This document shows, piece by piece, positions 38,325 to 46,810 of a stretch of DNA of 64,000 nt (positions within the stretch are counted from its first letter, which is position 1; every line of letters starts with the position of its first letter). Source of the stretch: Paraburkholderia phenazinium (GTDB lineage: Bacteria > Pseudomonadota > Gammaproteobacteria > Burkholderiales > Burkholderiaceae); assembly GCF_900142845.1 (NCBI RefSeq), contig NZ_FSRU01000003.1, positions 248,001-312,000 on the forward strand. The letters are read 5' to 3'. Both the position numbers and the translations under genes were made by a program. The notes under the pieces were generated by a model that was given only the letters and a program-made list of their open reading frames with translations, had not been told where the DNA came from and did not search any database.

Positions 38325-39251
38325 ATGATCGTCCGCCCCCATCTGCATTGGTTCCGCATGCTGCTCGCGTGGCGCGGCTCGGTGCTGCCGCAACTGTTGC
38401 CGCGGCTGTTCCTGATCTTCCTGATCTCGCTCGGCGCGGTGGCGGTGCACGATCACGTCCTGAAGATCACGATCAGTCTCAGTACCGCGCCGTTTTCGCT
38501 GATTGGCATTGCGCTCGCCGTGTTTCTCGGCTTTCGCAATAACGCGAGCTATGACCGCTACTGGGAAGCCCGCAAGCTATGGGGCGAGTTGCTCAACGAC
38601 ACGCGCTCGCTCGCCCGCCAGGCACTGACGCTGCCCCGCAACGGCACACCGAGCGCGGAAGAAGTGCGTGAACTCATGCAGGTGCTCTGCACACTGCCGC
38701 ATGCGCTGCGCCATCAGTTGCGCCATTCCGATCCTCGTGCGGACCTCGCCGCACGCCTTCCCGCAGCGCTCGTCGAACGCGTGATGGCCTCGCGCTACCG
38801 CCCCGCCACGCTGATGATGTGGCTCGGCGAGTGGGTGCAACGCCGCGTACGCGAAGAAGCGCTCGATGGCTGGGGGGTGCTCGCATTCGACCGCAATCTG
38901 GACACGCTGTCGGATGTGATTGGCGGTTGTGAACGGATCGCCTCGACGCCGCTGCCATTCGCGTATTCGGTGATGATTCACCGCACGGTCTATTTCTTCT
39001 GCGCGACTCTGCCGTTCGGCCTCGTCGACAGCATCGGCATTTTCACGCCGGTCTTCTCGGTGTTCGTCGCCTATGCATTCATGGCCCACGAAGCGATCGC
39101 CTCGCAGATCGAAGACCCGTTCGGCACCGAAGACAATGATCTCGCGCTCAACACGATGTGCGCGGCAATCGAAGACGCCACGCGCGATCTGCTCGCGGAG
39201 CCGGGCGTCGAGGTTGCCAGCGCCACCCAACGCGACTTCGTGCTCGACTGA
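38325..39251 (+). CDS. bestrophin-like membrane protein (UPF0187/YneE)
   Basis: This is a 308-residue protein. Family motifs include IVRPHLHWFRMLLAWRGSVLP at the start, FSLIGIALAVFLGFRNNASYDRYWEARKLWG and a late segment FVAYAFMAHEAIASQIEDPFG with the acidic EDPFG signature of bestrophins. Four membrane spans are expected. Bacterial bestrophins are pentameric ion channels (anion or cation, depending on the member). The link to argH appears to be position only. Confidence 0.9.
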   Translation: MIVRPHLHWFRMLLAWRGSVLPQLLPRLFLIFLISLGAVAVHDHVLKITISLSTAPFSLIGIALAVFLGFRNNASYDRYWEARKLWGELLNDTRSLARQALTLPRNGTPSAEEVRELMQVLCTLPHALRHQLRHSDPRADLAARLPAALVERVMASRYRPATLMMWLGEWVQRRVREEALDGWGVLAFDRNLDTLSDVIGGCERIASTPLPFAYSVMIHRTVYFFCATLPFGLVDSIGIFTPVFSVFVAYAFMAHEAIASQIEDPFGTEDNDLALNTMCAAIEDATRDLLAEPGVEVASATQRDFVLD

Positions 39252-39254
39252 AGC

Positions 39255-39286
39255 GCGCCGCGGCGTCCTTGCGTACACCGCGGCGC
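39255..39286. repeat. 9-base inverted repeat between convergent genes
   Basis: GCGCCGCGG (39255-39263) and CCGCGGCGC (39278-39286) form a GC-rich hairpin between the bestrophin-like and chitinase genes. No U-tract follows, so it would be at best a weak terminator. Confidence 0.5.
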
Positions 39287-39321
39287 GAGCAGCTTAGCGC
39301 TGTCTCAGTCGAGCCTGGCTA

Positions 39322-41913
39322 TCAGGTCTTGCCTAGATCGAGCCATACCTTGTCGTTGCCGTCCGCCGAGGTGCTGGTGCAAGCAGGATCACCCGGCTCG
39401 TTATCCGCTGCGGTCCACCATTTCGCACGGTACCGGTGCAGTCCTTGCCCGTTGTAATCGTGTGTGACCTCGGAGTCGCCCGGATAGCTTTGCGGCAACC
39501 AGGTACCACTGCTGCCGCTCGCGTGCACCGTCACCGTGACCGACGCGACAGACTGCGCCCCGTCGCCACCGTGGCCGGTCACCGTGAGCTGCACCGGATA
39601 GTCGGTGTCCTTCGCGACCGCTGGCGCCGTGACCTGGATGCTGACCTGGCTGGAGCCGTCGAACGGCAGCGCCGGCGCGGACCATTTGTACACCAACGGC
39701 TCGGGCCCGCTCGATTCGGCGCCCGAGAGGCTCAATGGGCCGCCGCTTTCAACCTTCGCCTTGCCGGTGATCACCGCTTGCACCGACGTGCCGGCCGAGG
39801 GCATCGCCTCAAGGTAAATCGCCTCGTCAGACTTCGCCGAGCCGTCGCTGACCGAGAGCTGGATCCGGTAGTCGGTGGGCTTGTCCACCGATGGCACCAC
39901 GGCGCTGACCGTCGCTTCCGCCGAACCGTCGAACGCGAGTTGCGGTGCACTCCATGCATACGTCAGCGGATCGCCGTCCGGGTCGAACGAAGCGGCGCCC
40001 GACACCTGGAACGGCGTGCCCGACGCTAGCTGCACCGTCAACAGCGCGACGGGCGGTTGCCCACCCTTTGTCTTCGCGCGCAGGCTGACCGAGGCGACGT
40101 TGCGCTTGCCGTGGCCGTCGTCCACAGTCAGTGTCACGGTGTAACTGGCGCCTGCGCCGTTCACCGGCACGATACCCTCGACCTCGGCCACGGTCGCGCC
40201 GTCGAACGGCAGTCCCGGTGCCGACCACAGGTACGTCAGCGTGTCGCCATCCGGATCGCTCGAACGCTTACCGGTGAACTGGACCGTGTCGCCTTCGAAC
40301 GCCTCGAGCGGGCCGTCGATCGCAGCGACCGGCGGCCTGTTGGCGCCGCCCACGTTCACGCCCTCGAAGTAGAACGGCGCCATATCGATGGCCTGCTTGA
40401 CCAGTTGATTGCCGAGCCCCTCGCGGGCGGCATTGGCGAGCACGCCGTTGTCCATCTCGATGGTCCAGGTGAAGAGCCCCGCGAGACCACGCCTGCGTAC
40501 ATACTCGCCCTTCGCTTTGACCGAGCGCGGCGTGTCGACCGAGAGGAAGAGTTTCGTCTGCGGGTTGTACAGATAGTCGGCATCGGCCGTCTGATCGGTG
40601 TAGACGTTGAAGCCATTGATACCCGTCTGGTGCTCCAGATCGAGGTAGTTATAGATCAGGTCATACCATTCCGTGGTGCCGGATTCGAAACTGCCGGTGG
40701 TCGTGCCGCTGCCAGGCGTGTAGGTGCCGGTGAGCGGCGACCAGTTGCTGATTTCGGCATTGCGCGCGCTGCGACTGTAAGCCGCATATCCGAGCACGAC
40801 CCGACCGAGCGGCACGCCGGTCTGCTCGAGATAGTCGAGCGCGGCATCGATGCTGAACTCATCGGCGTTGTCCGGATGACCTGGATGCAGGTTCGTGTGA
40901 TGCGCAAGCGCCGGCGCCCACGGTGTACCGAAGAAATCATAGGTCATCAGGTTGATGCGATACACGCCGGCATCGAGCATCCCCTTCAGGTCGGCCTTCT
41001 GCATCTTTTTCACCGCGGCCGATGCGGCAATGCTGATCAAGACGTCGGCACGGCCCCCGGTATCGAGCGCCTGCCTCAGCTCCTGAACGAGCGCCTTGAA
41101 GTTTGGCGTGTCGCTGTCGGTGTAGGTATTGCCGGCATTGCCTTCTGCGCCCGGATATTCCCAGTCGAGATCGATCTCCCCGAACATCGGGAACCGTTTG
41201 AAAATATCGAGAATGCTGGAGATCAACGTACGACGGCGCTCAGCCGACGCCACGACCCAGTGAAACGCCTCGCTCATCGTCCAGCCGCCGATGCTGAACG
41301 AGAGCACGAGTTTCGGATTCTTCTCCTTCAGCTTGCGCAAGCCGCCCAACACACCCTGCGCTGTCTTCTGATCGAACAACATCTTGTAGTCGTTGCTGAC
41401 CCAGCCAGGGAAGCCGCAATTGCGGTACGAAGCGACATCGCCCCAGGCATCGACGAAGGTCGCCTCATCGTTCTTGCGAGCGAAGTCGCTCGCGGCCCGA
41501 TTGATCGTCTGCTGCTTTTCGCCCTTGTCGCCGACGATGCCTGCAAAGCCGAGCACGAGCTTGTCGTACGCGTTCGGATCGAGCAGCATCAGATCGATGC
41601 CGCGGCCGCATTGATCGTCGGCGAACAGCCCATCATACCGGCCGTCGTACTGCGACCAGTCTGTGTAGTAGCCGAACACCGTCAGGTCATTCGACGCATA
41701 GCGGTTATACACGCGCTTCGCGACACGGCCCGAGGTATAGCTGAACTTCTCCACCTCGGTGGCGGGCTTGTAGCCGTTCTGCTGGTACTTCTGTTCCGTC
41801 GCGCCCTGGGCACCGGCCTGGTCGCCAGGATCGCCGTCATAGACAAGCTTGCTGTTTGCCCGTTGTGCCTGCAAGGGCGTTGTGCCGGCAACGACTTCGT
41901 TGAAAAGTCTCAT
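39322..41913 (-). CDS. modular chitinase: GH18, three PKD-like repeats, chitin-binding domain
   Basis: This is an 863-residue protein with ACGAGG five bases before ATG 41913. Residues 75-515 form a GH18 barrel with VFGYYTDWSQYD, LVLSFSIGGWTMSEAFHW (SxGG), the active-site strand FGEIDLDWEYPG and INLMTYDFFGTPW. The catalytic Glu and second Asp are present; the first Asp of DxxDxDxE is Gly. Three PKD-like repeats of about 90 residues (each with a Y-x-WSAP core) cover 525-795. The end is a CBM5/12-type chitin-binding domain (HRYRAKWWTAADNEP). No Sec or Tat signal is visible at the N-terminus (MRLFNEVVAGTTPLQAQ), so export must be non-classical, as in chitinases released with insecticidal Tc toxins or by holin-type systems (inference). 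Confidence 0.9.
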   Translation of the reverse strand: MRLFNEVVAGTTPLQAQRANSKLVYDGDPGDQAGAQGATEQKYQQNGYKPATEVEKFSYTSGRVAKRVYNRYASNDLTVFGYYTDWSQYDGRYDGLFADDQCGRGIDLMLLDPNAYDKLVLGFAGIVGDKGEKQQTINRAASDFARKNDEATFVDAWGDVASYRNCGFPGWVSNDYKMLFDQKTAQGVLGGLRKLKEKNPKLVLSFSIGGWTMSEAFHWVVASAERRRTLISSILDIFKRFPMFGEIDLDWEYPGAEGNAGNTYTDSDTPNFKALVQELRQALDTGGRADVLISIAASAAVKKMQKADLKGMLDAGVYRINLMTYDFFGTPWAPALAHHTNLHPGHPDNADEFSIDAALDYLEQTGVPLGRVVLGYAAYSRSARNAEISNWSPLTGTYTPGSGTTTGSFESGTTEWYDLIYNYLDLEHQTGINGFNVYTDQTADADYLYNPQTKLFLSVDTPRSVKAKGEYVRRRGLAGLFTWTIEMDNGVLANAAREGLGNQLVKQAIDMAPFYFEGVNVGGANRPPVAAIDGPLEAFEGDTVQFTGKRSSDPDGDTLTYLWSAPGLPFDGATVAEVEGIVPVNGAGASYTVTLTVDDGHGKRNVASVSLRAKTKGGQPPVALLTVQLASGTPFQVSGAASFDPDGDPLTYAWSAPQLAFDGSAEATVSAVVPSVDKPTDYRIQLSVSDGSAKSDEAIYLEAMPSAGTSVQAVITGKAKVESGGPLSLSGAESSGPEPLVYKWSAPALPFDGSSQVSIQVTAPAVAKDTDYPVQLTVTGHGGDGAQSVASVTVTVHASGSSGTWLPQSYPGDSEVTHDYNGQGLHRYRAKWWTAADNEPGDPACTSTSADGNDKVWLDLGKT

Positions 41914-42173
41914 AAAAACCTCGTAGATGAGTCAGTGGACGTCGCTCAATCACAGCGTGTTCTGCAATTGAAACGACGCACTCATCCTCGTCGGCCGAAG
42001 CGGTGCGGCACATGGAAAACACATGGAAAAACGCCTGTCCAGGGCGAACCTATATGGAAAGTCGGGTGTCCTATTCGCCGCAGAAGTTATTTCTGCGAGC
42101 CTGCCATGGCTCCATTGGTACACAGTCCCTTCTCTGCTACGTTACGTGCCAGTTGACGACGTGAGAGCACTCC

Positions 42174-42872
42174 ATGGAAAAAAACTGCAACATCGTCCGG
42201 TTCGATTGGCAGCATGAACGTGTCACCCGTGGCGACATCACGGCCCGGGTCTCAGGCCAGGAGAAAGTCGCGTTACGTCTCATGGTGGAACATGCACCCG
42301 CCTTGTGCACAAGAGAACAACTGATGGGCGCGATCTGGGGACAGCGTGCAGCGCTCATGGACGAGCTCTATCTGACGCAACTGGTCTACCGGCTGCGTAA
42401 ATCGCTGCGACCGCTCAATCTGGGCGACCATATCGAAACCCTGCCGCGCGCCGGTTATCGATTCGTGCCGTCCGGCCTGTCCTGCAAGATTGAAGAGGCC
42501 GCCGCGGCCCCATTGCCGGAGCAGATCGATCCGCCGTTGATCGACGCCGCTCGCGGCGCCCCGCGCCTATGGCCCGCGGCACGGTGGCGGCAATCGACCC
42601 GTTGCGCCGGCAGGATGTCATGGTGTGCGAACCGACGCATCACCCTGCGTGTCGTGGCCCTCATCGGTGCAGTGCTCGTTGGGTCGACTGTGCTCGTCGT
42701 CGGGCTGAAACACGTGCGGTCCGACCGTCGCCTCGTCGCCGCAGCGGAAGAAGGCCGCCGCCTTGTTGCCGCAGTGGAGTCCGGGTGTGCGCAACAGTCC
42801 CCCGTCCCTGGGTTCAGGCGCTGCCGACAGTCTCCGACAAGCGCTTTAACGTCGCCACCCGCGCACCGATGA
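42174..42872 (+). CDS. ToxR/CadC-like membrane-anchored transcriptional regulator, short periplasmic part
   Basis: This is a 232-residue protein. Residues 1-100 form an OmpR-type winged helix (QEKVALRLMVEHAP, LTQLVYRLRKSLRPL, IETLPRAGYRFVPSG). A linker leads to one TM span (RVVALIGAVLVGSTVLVVGL, about residues 157-178) and only about 50 periplasmic residues. The last 20 codons overlap the convergent LprI-domain gene and read as low-complexity Ser/Pro/Arg, so the original C-terminus may be lost. It is divergent from the chitinase with 260 bases between them, so it is the obvious candidate to control it (inference). Confidence 0.82.
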   Translation: MEKNCNIVRFDWQHERVTRGDITARVSGQEKVALRLMVEHAPALCTREQLMGAIWGQRAALMDELYLTQLVYRLRKSLRPLNLGDHIETLPRAGYRFVPSGLSCKIEEAAAAPLPEQIDPPLIDAARGAPRLWPAARWRQSTRCAGRMSWCANRRITLRVVALIGAVLVGSTVLVVGLKHVRSDRRLVAAAEEGRRLVAAVESGCAQQSPVPGFRRCRQSPTSALTSPPAHR

Positions 42873-43527
42873 TATCGACCCGTCCGGATTCATCGGTCAC
42901 CGCACTCGCAGCAACCAGGTAAGCAGTCCACGCCCGTTGCGCCCGCACGAGAGCAGGACGGGCACGCGCCGGCATCTTCGCCAGCAAACGGCGGTAGTAA
43001 CGGTTCATATCGAAGGTCGCGTGTTCGCACAGCGCATCTGCGCTGCAGGGACGTGGGCGAACCGGAGCGGCCGCGCCGGTCGCCGCACCGGCCACCGCGC
43101 TGCGCAGGGCCAGCGCGCGGTCGCGCACTGGCTGCAGTTGCATGTCGGCCTCGGCCAACTGGTACATCGTGCCTTGCCGGGTCGCGAAGACCGCGTCGAG
43201 CAAGGGCGCCTGCGCATCGCGCGATGCCTGCCAGCGCGCCTGTGCGTCTTCCCACGGTTTATGCCGCGCCGGCGGCAGCTTCGCCAGCAGTTGCTGCCAT
43301 GCCGTGTTCAGTGCGGCCTGCCAGCCGAAGCGGGCCGTCTCCATGCACTGCAATTGCCCGGCAGTCGACGACATGTCGCTGCGCGCCAGACACGCGCGCA
43401 TCGCCGCGTCGATCGGATCGGCCGCAGCCACTTCGGCGCGCGCGCTGGACGTCACCGTCGACGCCATCGTCAGCACCACAGCGGCGGCCAACAGCCAGGC
43501 GCCGCCGATCCGTTGCAACCGTGCCAT
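42814..43527 (-). CDS. secreted LprI-domain (DUF1311) protein
   Basis: This is a 237-residue protein. ATG 43527 lies two bases after the stop of the decarboxylase gene, which suggests translational coupling; a TTG at 43545 is an alternative. A signal peptide (AWLLAAAVVLTMASTVTSSARA) precedes an LprI-like domain with CLARSDMSSTAGQLQCMETA, then WQQLLAKLPP and an invariant-type W-x-x-x-R (ARWQASRDAQ). A second C-containing half (PCSADALCEHATFD, then YYRRLLAKMP and QRAWTAYL) looks like a partial repeat. Mycobacterial LprI inhibits lysozyme; the role here is unknown. The 3' end overlaps the regulator gene by 59 bases on the other strand. Confidence 0.8.
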   Translation of the reverse strand: MARLQRIGGAWLLAAAVVLTMASTVTSSARAEVAAADPIDAAMRACLARSDMSSTAGQLQCMETARFGWQAALNTAWQQLLAKLPPARHKPWEDAQARWQASRDAQAPLLDAVFATRQGTMYQLAEADMQLQPVRDRALALRSAVAGAATGAAAPVRPRPCSADALCEHATFDMNRYYRRLLAKMPARARPALVRAQRAWTAYLVAASAVTDESGRVDIIGARVATLKRLSETVGSA

Positions 43528-43529
43528 CT

Positions 43530-45815
43530 TCAGCCGCGCACGCAATCGACGAAGTACTCGATGCGGCCGTTGATCGTCTCGCCCACCAGCCCGTGGATAT
43601 CCGTATGGAAGCCCGGGAAGCGTTCGTTGAACTCACGCGCGAAGCGCAGGTAGTTGACGATCGTCTTGTTGAAGCGCTCGCCCGGAATCAGCAGCGGGAT
43701 GCCCGGCGGATACGGCGTGAGCAGAATCGACGTGACGCGGCCTTCAAGTTCGTCGATCGGTACCCGGTCGATCTCGCGGTGCGCGAGCTTGGCGAACGCG
43801 TCGGACGGCTTCATGGCCGGCTCCATGCTCGACAGGTACATCTCGGTGGTCAGGCGGGCAATGTCGTTGGCGCGGTAGACCATGTGGATCTGCTGGCACA
43901 GATCGCGCAGACCCACGCGCTCGTACATCGGATGATGCGAGACGAACTCCGGCAACACGCGCCACAGCGGCTGGTTGTTGTCGTAATCGTCCTTGAACTG
44001 CTGCAGCTCGGTCACCATCGAGTTCCAGCGGCCCTTCGTAATGCCGATCGTGAACATGATGAAGAACGAATACAAGCCGGTCTTCTCGACGATGATGCCG
44101 TGCTCGGCCAGGTACTTCGTGACGATCGCCGCCGGAATGCCGGTCTGACCGAAACCGCCGTCCATGTCCAGACCCGGCGTGACGATGGTCGCCTTGATCG
44201 GGTCGAGCATGTTGAAGCCTTCGGCGAGCGGGCCGAAGCCGTGCCACGCGTCGTTCGGGCGCAGCATCCAGTCTTCGCGCGAACCGATGCCCTCTTCCGC
44301 AAACTCCTCCGGACCCCACACCTTGAAGAACCAGTCGTCGACGTATTCGTCGTCGACCTTGCGCATCGCGCGGCGGAAATCGAGCGCCTCGGCGATCGAT
44401 TCCTCCACCAGCGCGGTGCCGCCCGGCGCTTCCATCATCGCCGCGGCCACGTCGCACGAGGCGATGATGGCGTACTGCGGGCTCGTCGAAGTGTGCATCA
44501 GATACGCTTCGTTGAAGCGGTGCTTGTCGAAGCGGCTGTTCTTCGAGTCCTGCACGACGATCTGCGACGCTTGCGAAATGCCGGCCAGCAGCTTGTGCGT
44601 CGAGTGCGTCGCGAACACCAGCGCGCCGATGCGCGGACGGCCCGCGCCGATCGCATGCATGTCCTGATAGAACTCGTGGAACTCGGCGTGCGGCAGCCAC
44701 GCTTCGTCGAAGTGCAGCGTGTCGAGCCAGTCGCCGAGCATCTCCTTGATCATTTCGACGTTGTAGATCACGCCGTCGTAGGTACTCTGCGTAATGGTCA
44801 GGATGCGCGGCTTGAGATCCGGATTCTTCGCCAGCGCTTCGCGGGCGAACGGATTCGCGAGGATCTTCTTCTTGATGTTCTCCGGCTCGAACTCGCTGCG
44901 CGGAATCGGGCCGATGATGCCGAAGTTGTTGCGCGTCGGCGTGAGGAACACCGGAATCGAGCCGGTCATCGTGATGGCGTGCAGGATCGACTTGTGGCAA
45001 TTGCGGTCCACTAGCACGATGTCGCCCGGCGCCACCGTGCCGTGCCAGACGATCTTGTTCGAAGTCGACGTGCCGTTGGTCACGAAGAACACGTGGTCGG
45101 CGCTGAAAATGCGCGCGGCGTTGCGCTCGGACGCGGCCACCGGGCCGGTGTGATCGAGCAGCTGGCCGAGTTCGTCGACGGCATTGCACACGTCCGCGCG
45201 CAGCATGTTCTCGCCAAAGAACTGGTGGAACATCTGGCCTAACGGGCTCTTCAGGAACGCCACGCCGCCCGAGTGCCCCGGGCAGTGCCACGAATACGAG
45301 CCTTCGTCCGCGTACTGCACCAGTTCCTTGAAGAATGGCGGCGCGAGCGAATCCAGGTACACCTTGGTCTCGCGGATGATATGGCGCGCGACGAACTCCG
45401 GCGTGTCCTCGAACATGTGGATGAAGCCGTGCAGCTCGCGCAGGATGTCGTTGGGCAGGTGGCGCGAGGTACGCGTTTCGCCGTACAGGAAGATCGGAAT
45501 GTCGGCGTTGCGGCGGCGCACTTCGGTCACGAACGCGCGCAGGGCGACGATCGCGGCGGCCAGTTCGGGCGTCTCGCCCTCGACCGCGACGTTGTCGACA
45601 TACGGCAGCAGTTCATCGTCGTCGATCGACAGGATGAAGCACGACGCACGGCTCGACTGCTGCGCGAAGGAGGTCAGATCGCCATAGCTCGTCAGCCCGA
45701 GCACTTCCGCGCCTTCTTTCTCGATTGCTTCGGCGAGAGCCCGGATGCCGGAACCCGAGATGTTCTCGGAGCGGAAATCTTCGTCAATGATGACGACGGG
45801 AAAACGAAACTTCAT
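43530..45815 (-). CDS. Orn/Lys/Arg decarboxylase, PLP-dependent, inducible type
   Basis: This is a 761-residue enzyme with GGAG eight to ten bases before ATG 45815. The N-terminal wing domain (VVIIDEDFRSENISGSGI) is receiver-like. The PLP domain shows SWHCPGHSGGVAFLKSP, VTNGTSTSNKIVWHG, HFDEAWLPHAEFH and the PLP-lysine motif FATHSTHKLLAGISQAS. The C-terminal domain contains TPYPPGIPLLIPGE. It matches the acid-resistance decarboxylases AdiA/CadA/SpeF in length and layout; which basic amino acid it uses cannot be told by eye. The product would be a diamine or agmatine. No dedicated antiporter gene is adjacent. A hairpin lies just ahead of its ribosome site. Confidence 0.9.
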   Translation of the reverse strand: MKFRFPVVIIDEDFRSENISGSGIRALAEAIEKEGAEVLGLTSYGDLTSFAQQSSRASCFILSIDDDELLPYVDNVAVEGETPELAAAIVALRAFVTEVRRRNADIPIFLYGETRTSRHLPNDILRELHGFIHMFEDTPEFVARHIIRETKVYLDSLAPPFFKELVQYADEGSYSWHCPGHSGGVAFLKSPLGQMFHQFFGENMLRADVCNAVDELGQLLDHTGPVAASERNAARIFSADHVFFVTNGTSTSNKIVWHGTVAPGDIVLVDRNCHKSILHAITMTGSIPVFLTPTRNNFGIIGPIPRSEFEPENIKKKILANPFAREALAKNPDLKPRILTITQSTYDGVIYNVEMIKEMLGDWLDTLHFDEAWLPHAEFHEFYQDMHAIGAGRPRIGALVFATHSTHKLLAGISQASQIVVQDSKNSRFDKHRFNEAYLMHTSTSPQYAIIASCDVAAAMMEAPGGTALVEESIAEALDFRRAMRKVDDEYVDDWFFKVWGPEEFAEEGIGSREDWMLRPNDAWHGFGPLAEGFNMLDPIKATIVTPGLDMDGGFGQTGIPAAIVTKYLAEHGIIVEKTGLYSFFIMFTIGITKGRWNSMVTELQQFKDDYDNNQPLWRVLPEFVSHHPMYERVGLRDLCQQIHMVYRANDIARLTTEMYLSSMEPAMKPSDAFAKLAHREIDRVPIDELEGRVTSILLTPYPPGIPLLIPGERFNKTIVNYLRFAREFNERFPGFHTDIHGLVGETINGRIEYFVDCVRG

Positions 45816-45836
45816 GGGCGATTCTCCAAAAGGAAC

Positions 45837-45869
45837 GACCGCTGCTTTCCTGGGTAAAGAGCAGCGGTC
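45837..45869 (-). promoter_or_regulatory. hairpin in the decarboxylase 5' leader
   Basis: GACCGCTGCT (45837-45846) and AGCAGCGGTC (45860-45869) form a 10-base stem with a 13-base loop. On the minus-strand transcript it ends about 20 bases before the decarboxylase ATG and is followed by GTTCCTTTT. It may terminate dcd transcripts or affect translation of the decarboxylase. Confidence 0.5.
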
Positions 45870-45905
45870 ACCTGTATTTCCGGGTGGGTCAGTACGCTGC
45901 GGGCG

Positions 45906-46475
45906 TCACGTTTTGGGCAACGTCACGCCGTGCTGACCTTGATATTTGCCGCCGCGATCCGCGTACGACGTCTCACAAATTTCGTCGCTTTCGAAAAACA
46001 GCACCTGGGCGACGCCTTCGTTCGCGTAGATTTTCGCAGGCAAAGGTGTCGTATTTGAGAATTCGAGCGTCACGTGCCCTTCCCATTCCGGTTCGAACGG
46101 CGTGACGTTGACGATGATGCCGCAGCGCGCATAAGTGGATTTGCCCAGACACACGGTCAGGACGCTGCGCGGAATGCGGAAATACTCGACCGTGCGCGCG
46201 AGAGCGAACGAGTTCGGCGGGATGATGCAGACATCGCCCTTGAAATCGACAAACGACTTCTCGTCGAAGTTCTTCGGATCGACGATGGTTGAGTTGATAT
46301 TCGTGAAGATCTTGAATTCGTCCGCGCAGCGAATGTCGTAGCCGTAGCTCGACGTGCCGTAGCTGACGATCTTCCGGCCGTCCTCGGAAACGCGCACCTG
46401 GTCGGGCGCGAACGGCTCGATCATGTTGTGCGACGCGGCCATGCGGCGGATCCACTTGTCGGATTTGATGGTCAT
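45906..46475 (-). CDS. dcd: dCTP deaminase
   Basis: This is a 189-residue enzyme, the usual length. It has [31 protein letters not shown], the nucleotide site [12 protein letters not shown] and the catalytic Glu in [19 protein letters not shown], and ends in a flexible [13 protein letters not shown] tail that closes over the substrate. It deaminates dCTP to dUTP for thymidylate synthesis. It lies upstream of the decarboxylase gene on the same strand, 90 bases apart. Confidence 0.96.
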
Positions 46476-46810
46476 AGTTGAACGCTGCGTGACGGATAAA
46501 TTCGGGGTGAATGCGGAGTGAAATCCGGCGAAGGTCCCGTGGGGCCACGTGCTGCCGGACGAAAGGCGCTTATTTTACGCGATCGGCGCGATGCTGCCGC
46601 AACTGCGGCAAATCTGCTCTGCCAGCGTACGAGCGCGCGCCGCTCAGTGTGCGGCCGCGCGACCGCAGACCGGCCGCCGGTCGCCGCGCAACCCGGCTAC
46701 GCGGGCGTTGGACGGCATCTTGACACAATTCTGCTGCGACGCAACAAGCCGCGTCGTCAGCCTGGTCTGGCGCGCACTCTGCACCATGAACATGAAGCGG
46801 CAGGCCGGCA
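46476..46810. other. 335-base intergenic region
   Basis: The gap lies between dcd and the SodC-like lipoprotein gene, both on the minus strand. It should contain the dcd promoter. Open frames here have no ribosome site or recognisable sequence, and I see no hairpin with a U-tract. Confidence 0.4.

Noticed and set aside
40057..42156. 699-codon open frame on the plus strand
   Set aside because: It is antisense to the chitinase gene, whose domains are clear; the product has no recognisable motif.
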